From: Histomonas meleagridis
Lineage: Eukaryota > Parabasalia > Tritrichomonadida > Dientamoebidae
Length of the DNA: 64,000 nucleotides
Assembly (NCBI GenBank): GCA_020186115.1
Contig: WSYJ01000060.1
Span: forward strand, 1,240,001 to 1,304,000
Direction: 5' to 3'
The position numbers and the translations under genes are program-made. Shown piece after piece: positions 38,039 to 48,688 of this stretch; the first letter of the stretch is position 1; every line of letters begins with the position of its first letter. The notes below the pieces were generated by a model. The model saw nothing but the letters and a program-made list of their open reading frames with translations, was not told the origin of the DNA and made no database searches.

Positions 38039-39097
38039 ATGCTTAATTTCACTCTCTCTGGATTACTTATAAGTTCATTATCCAATTCTCCTTTCGTTTC
38101 GGTGTCCTCAAGCTCCTATAAGCAGCACAAGCTTCAGGTTATTGATTCAATTTTTCGTAATCATTTTTCAAATTTTCTTTACATTTCTTCAAATAGTTTT
38201 TCATCAATTGTTAAGAAATCACAATTTACAGGCTTTCTTAGTTCATGCATTGAAATTGAGAATTCCGAACGAATCGAATCAGAATCATCATTTAGTGTAA
38301 TCGACACAGTATTTAGTGACAATAAAACGCCATTTAATGGTGGTTCCATTAAAGTTTCTGTTGATTCAACAGTTAATGTCAATATTACAAATTGTGAATT
38401 TTCAAATAATCAAGCTGGCATTGGAGGTGGCATATATATTTTATCATTAGGTAGTCTTAACATGACCAATAATATGTTTAAGTACAATAGTGCTAACACA
38501 GGATCACATGCCTTTATATCAATTCCAAGTTGTCTCTCTAATAATGACATTTTCGAATATAGCATTGGCACAGATTCATCAATTTCATTTGTATCACATC
38601 GTGACGTCACATATGTTGTCTCAATTAATGGCATGAATTATTTCCAAAACAACGCGACGATTAATTTCATGCGAATGACGTCATGCGACATCTCATTTAC
38701 TAACTGTAACTTTATGAAATTCTCCGAAACGAATGTAACAAATTATCAATCGGAATATTTCTTTGATAACACAACAACTGCGAGTGCTGAATTCGCAAAT
38801 TGCCAGTTCAATCAATATTACATAAGTCGAACAACAACAATTATCATAGGGGAATTGACAAACTATTTAACAGGTTCAGCAATGCTGACCAACGCTGAGG
38901 AAATCCGTTTGGTGCCAACAGAGTCGCCAACAGTGCCAAACGATTGGACGTCGGGTCCCGCAATATTCGCAGTGACGTGCTTCGTGTTCTTCTTCGTGGT
39001 GTCAGTGATAGGGATCATCATTGTGTCGTGTACAAATAAATCGTATGGAAAACCTTTGGCGTTGGAAGAAGATAGCTCCGAAAAATATAAAAATTAA
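38039..39097 (+). CDS. beta-helix (Pmp-like) single-pass surface protein
   Basis: A 352-residue protein. After a weakly hydrophobic start it is Ser/Asn/Thr-rich, with repeats of the polymorphic-membrane-protein type (GGSIKVSVDSTVNVNITNCE, FSNNQAGIGGGIYILS) expected to fold as a right-handed beta-helix. It has many Asn-x-Ser/Thr sites, one membrane helix at about 308-330 (FAVTCFVFFFVVSVIGIIIV) and an acidic cytoplasmic tail. Trichomonads have large families of such proteins, thought to be adhesins. It is short compared with typical members (often around 1000 residues), so it may be a truncated copy. Confidence 0.75.
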   Translation: MLNFTLSGLLISSLSNSPFVSVSSSSYKQHKLQVIDSIFRNHFSNFLYISSNSFSSIVKKSQFTGFLSSCIEIENSERIESESSFSVIDTVFSDNKTPFNGGSIKVSVDSTVNVNITNCEFSNNQAGIGGGIYILSLGSLNMTNNMFKYNSANTGSHAFISIPSCLSNNDIFEYSIGTDSSISFVSHRDVTYVVSINGMNYFQNNATINFMRMTSCDISFTNCNFMKFSETNVTNYQSEYFFDNTTTASAEFANCQFNQYYISRTTTIIIGELTNYLTGSAMLTNAEEIRLVPTESPTVPNDWTSGPAIFAVTCFVFFFVVSVIGIIIVSCTNKSYGKPLALEEDSSEKYKN

Positions 39098-39136
39098 TAT
39101 GTTGTTGTTTATTGCAATAAATATTATTTATTTTCA

Positions 39137-39520
39137 TTGATTTTTTTTTAAATAACACAAAAAATGTGTATTTTGATATTAGAAAATTAGTAAACCTTTG
39201 ATACTTGTGAATGGATAACAACATTTTAATTTTTGATTTCTTTTTTACATAACACAAAAAATGTGTATTTTGATATTCGAGAATTAGTAAACCTTTGATA
39301 CTTGTTAGTGATTCACAACATTCTATTTATTTTTTTCTTTTTTAAATGAAATAAAAATGTGTATTTTGATATTAGAAAATCAGTCAACTTTTGATACTTG
39401 TTAATTTTTCACAGCATTTTAATTTTTGATTTCTTTTTTATATGACATAAAAATGTGTATTTTGATGTTAGAAAATCAGTCAACTTCTGATACTTGTTAA
39501 TGTTTCACAACATTTTAATT
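39137..39520. repeat. 96-97 bp minisatellite, four copies
   Basis: Four tandem copies whose shared core ATGTGTATTTTGATATT starts at 39164, 39261, 39357 and 39453, spacings of 97, 96 and 96 bases. Each copy continues with a variant of TTAGTAAACCTTTGATACTT and an oligo-T tract. It fills most of the convergent gap 39098-39646. Short frames inside it are not genes. Confidence 0.88.
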
Positions 39521-39646
39521 TTTTATTTATCATTATTTCATCTTTTATGTTAAATGTAACAAGATGATTTAATAAAGTTATATAATGATTTTTCATTTAA
39601 AGATAAAATAAAAGAAATAAAAAGTGATTTAAAACATAATATTTTA

Positions 39647-42600
39647 CTAACAATACAATTTTATATTAGTGCAAATCTTATTCAATTTATCAAAAGTAGA
39701 TTTGCTATGATTTCTTGTATGATCTTCAAATAATTTATAAATTGTTGGATTATTTTTACACAGCTTAATAAATTGCATAAATACTTCCGAATCACATATA
39801 TCATCATTTGATATTAACTCAACAAAAATATCAAAAACTTTGGAATTATAAAAAACTTTTTCAAATCCGTCTTCATGACGAAGAAATTCATTTAATATTT
39901 TAATGATTCCTTTGCAATCAGAATAATTTTCTTGTTCGACCAAATAATTTAGACGAAGAATAAACTTTTGTACTTTCTTTTGTTGTGATAATATTTCTCT
40001 AATTAGTTTCGATTGCACAAGTGATTCAATTAATTCCAATAATATTTTTGATGATGAACGATTCATTTCAAATTCTTTTATGATTAATTCTATTAATGAT
40101 TTTTTATTAATACTTTTTGTAAATTGCTCTTTAATATAATTATTTTTATATATAAAACATTTCAGAAATTGTAAATATACGAAAGATACATTAAATAATT
40201 CAATTATAGTTTTAAGAGACCAAATTTTTAGAAGTGAATTTTGTCCTTCTTCAAAATTAAATATAAAAATTGAAGTTGTTTTTAATACTATTTCATAATG
40301 ATTTAAATCTTCACTTGAATTTGATAATTCATTTAATAGTAATATTAATATATTTTTATTAAGTGCATATTGTTTCGATTCATGAAAATATATAAATATT
40401 AAACTCAAAACATTATGAAGTATTACATAATCAACAAAATCATAAACAGAAAGAATTTGTTGAATTAAATTTGGTGGAAATTGTACACCAGCAATTATTA
40501 AATGATTAATTACAATAAAAGATAAATTTATATGATCTTCTTTGAAGTTATTACAAATATTAATAAAAATTCGAATCGGAAATAAAGTTAATGTGGAATT
40601 ATAAAGTGTTGATAAAAGTTTTAATACATTATTTTTATATTCATCTTTAAGTAATAATTGAGTTAATATAGTAATTAATTCGGAATCATTAAAATCTGAT
40701 TCATAAAGACATATTAAAGCTGCGTTAATAAATAAAGATGAAGAATTTGATGATAGATATTCTTTAACAAACGAAGTAAACGATGATATTTGTTCTTTAA
40801 TTTGTTTAATAGATAATAATCTTAATAACTGAAGTGAATAAACATTTTCTGGAATTCCTATTTGAAATAAAGATGAAAAATCAATATTATCAACTTTTTT
40901 ATATTTTAAATAATAATTTGTAATAAGTTCAATTGCTGAAGATTTTGTGTATATTGTTTCATTTTCATTAAAAACAATTGAAATTGCTTCTTGGAAATGT
41001 GTTTTAGTTATTGGTAATACATGAAAAGCAACAGCTTTTATAATCCAATCATTTTGTAATGTTAAATCAGAATCAATTCGTTTGTTTGAATAAATAAGTA
41101 AAATTGCTAATTGTCTCATTACATTTAATGACAATTCTTTATTTAAAAGAGTGAAAATTTGATTAAAGTTAACATTAATTATTGACTTTTTATATTTAAT
41201 ATAAGTAATTATTAATGATAACGCTATTCTTTGAAGTTTATTATCAAATACGTATTCATTAATATTTTTTGGTAATTCACATTCACCTCCAAGTTCAATT
41301 AATAATTGATTTAACTTCATTGCATTATATGGCATATATTCTATATATTTAATACATATTTCTGATGCTGCAATTGAATATTTTTTTGATATTAAAACGC
41401 ATTGAAGTAATAAATAAAGTATTAAATGTGGTTTTGCTGATGATAAAAGTAATTTTTTAGCATTTTCATCATTATCTATTTGTGTAAGTATATCAGAAGC
41501 TAAAGTTTTATCAATTGAAGTTAAGTGAACAAGTTTATTAACATCAAATCCAGGATAAATTGGAGTTTTTGAAGATGGAATATATGATATCCATTTATTA
41601 AGTTGATCCTCAAATTTTAATGGTTTTATTTCATCATATTTAACATCGTTAACAAATTCTTTACAACATTTTATATTAAAAGTATTTTTTATACATTTTG
41701 ATAATTTTAATAATGAAGAATTATTTTCTTCATAAACTAACAAAGGTTGAAATACAGTTCTTATTAAAATAGGAATCAAATGCATTGAATTATCTTTGTT
41801 AATTGATTTAATTAATTCACACAAACGAGAAATTGTATCAATTTTCCAATGTCCATCTCTAATTGATATTGCATGAAGCAATTTATAATATTTTGAAAAT
41901 TGAAATTCTTTTATTTGATTTAAATGATTTTCTAATAATGGTTGATTTGGATTTAAAATAATATCAATTAATTTATCAGCAGTTAAATTCTTTATAAATT
42001 CTGAGTGATCATTAGAAAGAATTGTGTCAAACAATGAATTAGAAACATTATTTGGTATATATTGTTTTGATGATTTTAAATATTTTTCATATATTATAAC
42101 ATATTGATCTTCATCAAATTGTTGATTATAAAAATCAATTTCAATATTCAAATTGAAATTATTTTTTAATACATTTTTAGATTTCAATCGAACATTTTCA
42201 TCTTTATGCCAAAGAAAACGTAACCATGAACAAAGAGAATCAAAATCATTAAGTGAATTAATTAATTCTGTAATATTATTTATATATTCAATATTATTTG
42301 TTGTTCTTATACATTGAAGATGAGCGATTTGATAATGCGTAATATTTATATTTTTTAACTTATCAAATTGTTTTAATAATAGTTCTAATGCAAAATGTTT
42401 TGTAGTTTCATCAAAAATACTTTTGCATAACAAAGTATTAATGAATTGTGTAATATCAATTTGATTTTCATTCGCATATTTAAAGAAAAAAAGTCTTATC
42501 GATGGTGATGGATGTGATGCAAATAAATCTGGATTACACCATTGAACAACATTACGTAAATTACAAAATTGAAGAATATTTCGGTCAACTTCTACAACAC

Positions 42601-43204
42601 CCTTGTTAATGTTTTGAATTTTGTCATATGTTTTTCGTATCTTTTTATAATCATCAACTGATTCTTTAGGCGAAATTTTAAGTAATTTACTATGTAATTT
42701 TGGATACTGAAAAATTAACTGTGGATCTAATAATGGTAAATTGTCAATAATGTAATTTGATTTGGAAATTAATTCAAAAATAGGAATACGTACTTCTGGA
42801 ATAGATATACAAGAAATGCACGCATTTATAATTTTTTGTGAAGGTGGAATTTTTCCAATATTAAGCATTTCTTTGCACAAGGCACATGCCATAGGAAGTA
42901 ATCCTGTGTTATGAAAAAAATTTGAAATTGCTTCTGCAATTTGCATACAAAATGATGAAATCATTTTGTGTGATTCTTTAAAATTTACGTATTGTGTTTG
43001 ATACAATTTATCAATGTTTTGGTAAATTTGCATTTTACGACACCATAAACGTAATAATGAAATTATTTGAATATTTAATTTTGGATCTTTGTTATTTATA
43101 ATATCCATTATTTTAAGAACATATGGTGTATTTCGAATTAAATTCATAGGTGTTTCATCTTCAAGAAATTCTGATAATTCTTGAGAGAAATCACCTTCAT
43201 CCAT
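39647..43204 (-). CDS. large helical-repeat protein of unknown function
   Basis: A 1185-residue protein from an ATG, without signal or membrane segments. It is rich in Ile, Asn, Leu and Lys, with helices of 15-20 residues throughout, consistent with a HEAT or armadillo solenoid. Its start MDEGDFSQELSEFLEDETP is acidic. I do not recognise an orthologue. Length and texture recall adaptor, scaffold or transport-receptor solenoids, but no motif fixes a role. The 5' end is only 49 bases from the divergent TM9SF-like gene, so the two may share a promoter. Confidence 0.72.
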   Translation of the reverse strand: MDEGDFSQELSEFLEDETPMNLIRNTPYVLKIMDIINNKDPKLNIQIISLLRLWCRKMQIYQNIDKLYQTQYVNFKESHKMISSFCMQIAEAISNFFHNTGLLPMACALCKEMLNIGKIPPSQKIINACISCISIPEVRIPIFELISKSNYIIDNLPLLDPQLIFQYPKLHSKLLKISPKESVDDYKKIRKTYDKIQNINKGVVEVDRNILQFCNLRNVVQWCNPDLFASHPSPSIRLFFFKYANENQIDITQFINTLLCKSIFDETTKHFALELLLKQFDKLKNINITHYQIAHLQCIRTTNNIEYINNITELINSLNDFDSLCSWLRFLWHKDENVRLKSKNVLKNNFNLNIEIDFYNQQFDEDQYVIIYEKYLKSSKQYIPNNVSNSLFDTILSNDHSEFIKNLTADKLIDIILNPNQPLLENHLNQIKEFQFSKYYKLLHAISIRDGHWKIDTISRLCELIKSINKDNSMHLIPILIRTVFQPLLVYEENNSSLLKLSKCIKNTFNIKCCKEFVNDVKYDEIKPLKFEDQLNKWISYIPSSKTPIYPGFDVNKLVHLTSIDKTLASDILTQIDNDENAKKLLLSSAKPHLILYLLLQCVLISKKYSIAASEICIKYIEYMPYNAMKLNQLLIELGGECELPKNINEYVFDNKLQRIALSLIITYIKYKKSIINVNFNQIFTLLNKELSLNVMRQLAILLIYSNKRIDSDLTLQNDWIIKAVAFHVLPITKTHFQEAISIVFNENETIYTKSSAIELITNYYLKYKKVDNIDFSSLFQIGIPENVYSLQLLRLLSIKQIKEQISSFTSFVKEYLSSNSSSLFINAALICLYESDFNDSELITILTQLLLKDEYKNNVLKLLSTLYNSTLTLFPIRIFINICNNFKEDHINLSFIVINHLIIAGVQFPPNLIQQILSVYDFVDYVILHNVLSLIFIYFHESKQYALNKNILILLLNELSNSSEDLNHYEIVLKTTSIFIFNFEEGQNSLLKIWSLKTIIELFNVSFVYLQFLKCFIYKNNYIKEQFTKSINKKSLIELIIKEFEMNRSSSKILLELIESLVQSKLIREILSQQKKVQKFILRLNYLVEQENYSDCKGIIKILNEFLRHEDGFEKVFYNSKVFDIFVELISNDDICDSEVFMQFIKLCKNNPTIYKLFEDHTRNHSKSTFDKLNKICTNIKLYC

Positions 43205-43253
43205 TTATTAATAAACGTGCATATGCGACATATGATATGAAATTGGTATTGGA

Positions 43254-44804
43254 ATGGTCTTTGTTCTATTTTTTGCTTTAATACATTCCAATCGTAAAAT
43301 AAATATATATGCTGGGTATGTTAGTACAGAAGTAAATCCATTTTGGTCAAATGAAATCCCAGGAATTCATAATTGTCCATATTCAACATCAGAAGATGGC
43401 TATGATCTAAAAATCAGATACACAAGTTTAGAAAGAATGCTGAAAATCCCACTTAACACAACAAGCCCTATTTATAAACATTGTCCTTTCAAAATTCGAA
43501 AATATGAAATGAAATTATATACAAAGTTAGCAAAAGAAAATGCTTTTTTACGTTTCCACACAACTAAAGCAGTTTTTCGCTCTCCATTTTATCAAAGGAA
43601 AAATAATTCATTGGAATATTTTACACATTTCAAAATAATTCTCGATAATACTACAATACCAGAGAAACTAGAGGTTATCCCATCAAAACCACAAGTAGTT
43701 CAATTAGATTCCAAAATTCAATTTTCATTTGAACTTCAATATGGCCACATTGAAAGTCAAATTTCACAATCAGAATCAAGTCCTACGTCAGCCAAATACA
43801 TAGGAATATTCTTGCTTATAGTTCTTATCTCAATTATTTTATATTTAATTATCATTCATTCAAATCCACTTAATCATATTCTTTCACAAAATGATATTTG
43901 GCGCGTTGATGAAAGCATTGAAAACGTTTTATTTTTTGTATTTGCCTTTATTATATTCCTATTTATCTACATTATGTTTTTGTTTACGTATGATTCGAAC
44001 AAACCTATTGAAAGATACTTTTTCAAGATATTATTCATTCCGACATTATTTGGTGTTTCATTTATTAGTTATTTTTGTCGTATTGTTTCCCTTGATGCAG
44101 ATGAAGCATATTGGTTATCACCAGTTTTATTATATTATATGTTAATGATGTTTACGTTTCGTATTGCGAATTTTATATTTAATATGTTTTGGTCATCGCA
44201 TTTGGGTTATTCTCTTTTATATGTAATTCCTAATGATATTTTATTGATTTCTTGTATAAGCATCTTCACACGAGGAATTGGAATTGCAACAAAACGTTTG
44301 CCGCCAATTTGTAAGATAAAATTTGTTAAAGAAGAATCAAATATTCCACAAAACTCGAAATCTTTAATACAAAAATTAATAAGTTTGATATATATTATTA
44401 TAATAATCTGTTTAATTTATCCAATTATTCAAAATATTTTCGAATTATTATATAATGACCAAAAATTTGATTTCGATTTACTTGAAAATGTTTTGTTAAT
44501 TTTCGGCCCATTAAGTGGATTATATTCATTAATGAAAACAATTCCAAGACTTAAAAATAAGGCACAAGAGCCATGGCAAAGAGATCATATTTTTGTGCAT
44601 ATGATAATTTCGTTTTTTGTGGTTTTAGTTTCATTTGTGAAATATTTAATTACTGTCAAAACTTTTGACTTTCAATCATTTGCTTATACGGCTTTGTTTG
44701 TCGTGCCATTAGCTATGGCAATGCTGATATTTGGAAGTGGCTGTTCATATTTGGCTTCCTTCATCCCTATCATTGTAACATATTCTCAAAGAAAAAATAA
44801 CTAA
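43254..44804 (+). CDS. TM9SF/EMP70-like nonaspanin
   Basis: A 516-residue protein with a signal peptide (MVFVLFFALIHS), a luminal domain of about 160 residues, and then nine or so membrane helices to the end. The N-terminal VNPFWSNEIPGIHN echoes the Asn-Pro start of nonaspanins, and NDIWRVDESIENVLFF sits where TM9SF proteins have the segment before their membrane domain. Nonaspanins are Golgi/endosomal cargo-sorting proteins. The sequence is divergent and the usual length is about 600, so the call rests mainly on architecture. Confidence 0.55.
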   Translation: MVFVLFFALIHSNRKINIYAGYVSTEVNPFWSNEIPGIHNCPYSTSEDGYDLKIRYTSLERMLKIPLNTTSPIYKHCPFKIRKYEMKLYTKLAKENAFLRFHTTKAVFRSPFYQRKNNSLEYFTHFKIILDNTTIPEKLEVIPSKPQVVQLDSKIQFSFELQYGHIESQISQSESSPTSAKYIGIFLLIVLISIILYLIIIHSNPLNHILSQNDIWRVDESIENVLFFVFAFIIFLFIYIMFLFTYDSNKPIERYFFKILFIPTLFGVSFISYFCRIVSLDADEAYWLSPVLLYYMLMMFTFRIANFIFNMFWSSHLGYSLLYVIPNDILLISCISIFTRGIGIATKRLPPICKIKFVKEESNIPQNSKSLIQKLISLIYIIIIICLIYPIIQNIFELLYNDQKFDFDLLENVLLIFGPLSGLYSLMKTIPRLKNKAQEPWQRDHIFVHMIISFFVVLVSFVKYLITVKTFDFQSFAYTALFVVPLAMAMLIFGSGCSYLASFIPIIVTYSQRKNN

Positions 44805-45262
44805 AAATTAAATAAAATTATATTTGATAACATTTTTTTTTGAAATTTATGTATAATTTATGTAATGCATCCTGCTGTTTTACCACTTTATTTCCATAAC
44901 TTGGGTATGCATTACTATTACTAATGTATTATGACAGTCCAAATACAAAATTAAAGTTCTCAAATGATTTGACATCAAAAATTTCTAAACATTTTATCAA
45001 ATACATAAAAAATATTTCAAAGAGTTTTCCAAAGTTAGTTACACACACAGACCACAGTGAAAAACCTGTAGACCGACACCTTAATAAAACTCACGCCATC
45101 TTGAACTTTCTGGTCGACAGGTTATTCATGACAATCTACTGAAATACAAAACATGAAAAAACTTCGAATTGAGTATCAAAAGCTATCTAAAGTTATGAAA
45201 ATCTTTTTTTTTTTTTTTTTTTTTTTAAAGAAATTATTATATAATTTGAAACATATAACTGT
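44805..45262. other. convergent intergenic with a long oligo-T tract
   Basis: Contains a run of about 22 T at roughly 45207-45228, the longest homopolymer I noticed in the window. A 72-codon frame (44924-45142) starts at an ATG but shows no recognisable domain and lies between two 3' ends; I do not call it. Confidence 0.5.
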
Positions 45263-47062
45263 TTAATATTCTTTCTGACTTATTTTTTGTGGAAAAATAT
45301 GCACTGGCTCCAAAAAGAAGAAATAGTATATTAATACAGAAACAATACTCGATACCAACAAAAACCCGTACACCACCAAAACGCTTTCGCCACCTGACAA
45401 AGGCGGCATTTCGATTTGAGTTACTACAATACCATCGCATGTTTCCGACATTTCATTCCTTGTTGTTGAATTCCCCAATTTATGCTTAAAGAAACCTGCT
45501 TTCACAGTAACTATTTTTTCGTCGAATGCATTTGGCGCAACGTCTTCGAGATAATTACCGCAATAAAAAATATTCCTTAATTCCGCGCATTCGGAAAACG
45601 CCGATTCTCCAATCTTAGTCAACGTTGTATTGATTGTAACATTCTCTAAGAAATCCGAATGATAAAATGCATAATCGTTAATAACTTCGATTGGAAATGT
45701 AATATCAACATCTCTTAACACTGCAAGTGCAAAATATAAAATTGTTCCGTTGTAACTTAAACACATTTCATTATATATATCAGTTTTAAAGTATTTATTG
45801 TTTGGGTCAACAATAATTTTGGTGATATTAAAACAATCAACAATCGGATTTCCTTCGATTTTTGTGATGTTCGAATGAATATAAAACCTTTTTAGTGAGG
45901 TACATCTTCTAAATGAAGAATTACAAATACTATTAATATGATATGGAATATTAAACTCAGATAATGATATGCAAAACGAAAATGCAAAATTAGGAATCTC
46001 TGTTATTAAATTAGACTCAAAAGTAATGTTTTGAAGATTATAACATGTGCCAAATGCATATGGTGAAATTACACTAACTTTCGCAGGTATGATAAAATGA
46101 GTACTTTTATAACCTGGCGGACATCGGATAAGTCTCGTTTGATCTTTATTAAATAAGACGCCATTAATATCAGAATAATATTGACTTTCTTTAGATACAT
46201 TAAATGATATTAATTCATTGCAATAAAGAAAGCCTTCTCCGATTCGATAGATTCGTTCGTGTATTGGAAATATGGTAAAACTTGTGTTATAAAATGAATA
46301 TAAAGTAATTTCAATACCTTCCCCTTCATCAAAGATAATATTGGAAAGACTAGAAGAGCGAAATGCATTGGAATGAATGGAGGTTACTTTAGGTGGGATT
46401 CGAATCGTGGTGAGATTGCAATCAGCAAATGAATATGCACCAATGGCTTCAATGGTTGAATTAAGATTTACTATGGGGCTTGTGATGATTTTTGGAGAAA
46501 GTAATACAATGGGTTTCTTACAATCATATATAATATTATCAATTTTTATAAAATTAGAATTTGAATTATCAATTTCAATTTTTGAAAGTCGATAACACCC
46601 TAAAAAGGCATTGGCTTCAATATCGGAAATGTTTGAATTAATGAGAAACTCGGTAAGTGAGGTGCAATTAGTAAATGCAAAATCTTTAATTGAAGTTACA
46701 CTTAAAGGTATATTAATGGAAGAGAGTGAATAACAGTTAGCAAATGCTTGTGTTGGTATCTTCGCGATTCCTTCTGGGAGGTTTATATACTTTAAAGATA
46801 CTAAATCTTTGAAACAATATTTGTCGAGCATACTTATTGTATTTGGGAGTTCAATAGACTCTAAGCTAGTACATGCATCAAAGGTACCTGCTTTGATTTC
46901 TTTAAAATTTTCTTCAACGATTATTTTTGTGATAATATTTCTAGGTCTTACTTCTTGATATATAACATAGGATACATTAAGGATTTCATTGCCTTCGTAT
47001 TTTATTGTCAAAACATTTGATTGATTATAAGATAAACATGAAAATAACAACAAAGGAAACAT
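45263..47062 (-). CDS. BspA-like LRR surface protein with membrane anchor
   Basis: A 599-residue protein with a short signal peptide (MFPLLLFSCLSYN). About 18 LRR_5/BspA repeats (AGTFDACTSLESIELPNTIS, IPTQAFANCYSLSSINIPLS) follow, with two or three skeletal inserts (DNSNSNFIKIDNIIYDCKKP). One membrane helix lies near residues 560-585 (VVYGFLLVSSIVSVLIYYFF), with a short tail. This is the standard trichomonad BspA layout, unlike the giant copy at 18-22 kb, whose signal is displaced. Two AACCG elements lie 24-45 bases upstream of the ATG in gene orientation. Confidence 0.93.
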   Translation of the reverse strand: MFPLLLFSCLSYNQSNVLTIKYEGNEILNVSYVIYQEVRPRNIITKIIVEENFKEIKAGTFDACTSLESIELPNTISMLDKYCFKDLVSLKYINLPEGIAKIPTQAFANCYSLSSINIPLSVTSIKDFAFTNCTSLTEFLINSNISDIEANAFLGCYRLSKIEIDNSNSNFIKIDNIIYDCKKPIVLLSPKIITSPIVNLNSTIEAIGAYSFADCNLTTIRIPPKVTSIHSNAFRSSSLSNIIFDEGEGIEITLYSFYNTSFTIFPIHERIYRIGEGFLYCNELISFNVSKESQYYSDINGVLFNKDQTRLIRCPPGYKSTHFIIPAKVSVISPYAFGTCYNLQNITFESNLITEIPNFAFSFCISLSEFNIPYHINSICNSSFRRCTSLKRFYIHSNITKIEGNPIVDCFNITKIIVDPNNKYFKTDIYNEMCLSYNGTILYFALAVLRDVDITFPIEVINDYAFYHSDFLENVTINTTLTKIGESAFSECAELRNIFYCGNYLEDVAPNAFDEKIVTVKAGFFKHKLGNSTTRNEMSETCDGIVVTQIEMPPLSGGESVLVVYGFLLVSSIVSVLIYYFFFLEPVHIFPQKISQKEY

Positions 47063-47386
47063 TTGCCCTGCTGTTGTACGATAAACGGTTTATTGTTCTG
47101 AACGGTTTCGATTCAATTCGAAAAATTTCGAAATTTTCAGAGCGTTATAAACCATAGCACTTTTTCATAAAGTAAAATCAGTTTATCTTTCTTTCCTTAC
47201 GTTATGCAGTGTTATTCGAGATGTTATAGTTTTAACACTTTAATTTAGTGCAATGCAATTAAAATTAGTTGATGTTGTATGTTTCAATCAATTATCATAT
47301 ATTCCAACAATTGTAACAATAAAAGCGAAAAAATCATAGATTTCTTAAACAAAAACATTTACGAAATAAAATATTTTGGAATACAG
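47063..47386. other. intergenic with paired AACCG/CGGTT elements
   Basis: CGGTT occurs at 47086-47090 and 47103-47107 on the plus strand, just upstream of the BspA-like gene. The rest is AT-rich and leads to the 3' end of the RAD17 gene. Confidence 0.4.
47086..47107 (-). promoter_or_regulatory. double AACCG(TT) element upstream of BspA-like gene
   Basis: Two copies of AACCGTT on the minus strand, 24 and 41 bases before the start codon. AACCG/CGGTT fits a Myb-type recognition core and recurs before other genes in this window. Confidence 0.3.
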
Positions 47387-48688
47387 TTAATTTCCAAAGA
47401 ATTCATCGATTCCATCTGTCTCAATAGGGTCTAATTCGAGCATTTGCATCGCTTGCTCGAGTTCTTCAATGGAATATTCGAACACGTCTTGCTTATTTTG
47501 ATGATGAACAAATTTGGATTCGATATCATTTGAAAATAAAGTCATGTCCATTTGATTAGAAGCCATACGAAGATGCGGCCAACACTTAAATGGCGTATCA
47601 GGGTCAATTTTAATATGATTTCGGAGTCGCGATTGATTTGATGATCGAAGTGATAAAAAAGTATTAGGCGTTTTGTGCATATTAGAGACCATGATGCCAC
47701 GCATTGCTGTTGTAGCTGCTAATTCTCCAAGTTCTGGATATTGCCATGAAACAGACATTAATTCATCGGCTATACTAAAATTATCGGCTGCTTCAAAATA
47801 ATCTTCTAATGATTGATAAAAAGTAAGCGAATTCTCATAAAGTGAATTAATCATTTGACGAGGTGAACAATGTGAAATTTGTAAAATTTGTTCAGACGAC
47901 CGTTTGTTCTTAACGTACAACACTTCACCAACCGCCTGGAAGAACGTTAAGGAATCGTATTTACCTGTTGAAAAGGTACGAGAAAATTGGAGCGTATTAA
48001 CAGCAAGACGAACATCACCTGGATTATCAATTAAAATGTCTTCGATTTGTTGATTGGTAAGTTTAATGCCTTCTGATTTCGATACACGAAGAAGAACCCT
48101 CTTAAGAACACTATGGGAAGCAGCAGGATAGTTGAACGTAATACAGTTGTTGGGTGAAATTGATGAATTAGATGAATCAACTATCCAAATTAATGGAAAT
48201 AATTTTCTTTTATCTGTGCTGTATTTTTCAATGAGATCAATAAAATACCTTTTGCTGTCATCTTCAATAACTACGTTATCAACCAAAAGAACATTTTGAT
48301 TTTCTGGATTGGTAACAAGTTGAGAATGTTCCAAAAATGCTTCAAATTGTTTAATAAAGATTGGGACTTTGTTTTTCGCATATAAGTCATCATCTGACTG
48401 ATAATATTCTTCGTCAGGTGAAAATGATATTATTTGTTGATGATTGTAATTACATACGGCTTGAACTAAAGTTGATTTTCCACATCCAACAGGGCCATAC
48501 ATTACGATGACCCTAGGATAGTAAGGAAATCCTTGATATGCGTCTTTTAATATTGTCATGAATTTTGTTGTTTGTGATTTTTTATAAAGCGGAATATCAC
48601 TAAGATCTGTTGGGAAATATTTAGTAGTCCAAAGTTCTTGACTGTTTTTTTGCTTAAGCTGCACAGCCAATTTATCTTGGCGGTGCAT
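47387..48688 (-). CDS. RAD17/Rad24 checkpoint clamp-loader ATPase
   Basis: A 433-residue AAA+ protein related to replication factor C. Near the N-terminus LWTTKYFPTDLSDIPLYKK matches the RAD17 opening. Walker A is GPVGCGKST (65-73), and the Walker B equivalent is NVLLVDNVV, degenerate as in RAD17 (no DExD). NPGDVRLAVNTLQFSR corresponds to the clamp-loader sensor-2 helix, and FFQAVGEVLYVK is a RAD17-type signature. RAD17 loads the 9-1-1 clamp at DNA damage sites. Starts at ATG 48688; one more codon upstream is TTG. Shorter than animal RAD17 (about 680), lacking the extended C-terminus. Confidence 0.83.
   Translation of the reverse strand: MHRQDKLAVQLKQKNSQELWTTKYFPTDLSDIPLYKKSQTTKFMTILKDAYQGFPYYPRVIVMYGPVGCGKSTLVQAVCNYNHQQIISFSPDEEYYQSDDDLYAKNKVPIFIKQFEAFLEHSQLVTNPENQNVLLVDNVVIEDDSKRYFIDLIEKYSTDKRKLFPLIWIVDSSNSSISPNNCITFNYPAASHSVLKRVLLRVSKSEGIKLTNQQIEDILIDNPGDVRLAVNTLQFSRTFSTGKYDSLTFFQAVGEVLYVKNKRSSEQILQISHCSPRQMINSLYENSLTFYQSLEDYFEAADNFSIADELMSVSWQYPELGELAATTAMRGIMVSNMHKTPNTFLSLRSSNQSRLRNHIKIDPDTPFKCWPHLRMASNQMDMTLFSNDIESKFVHHQNKQDVFEYSIEELEQAMQMLELDPIETDGIDEFFGN

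Noticed and set aside
44924-45142. 72-codon plus-strand frame between convergent gene ends
   Set aside because: No domain, no signal and no homologue that I recognise; located in a 3'-3' gap beside an oligo-T tract.
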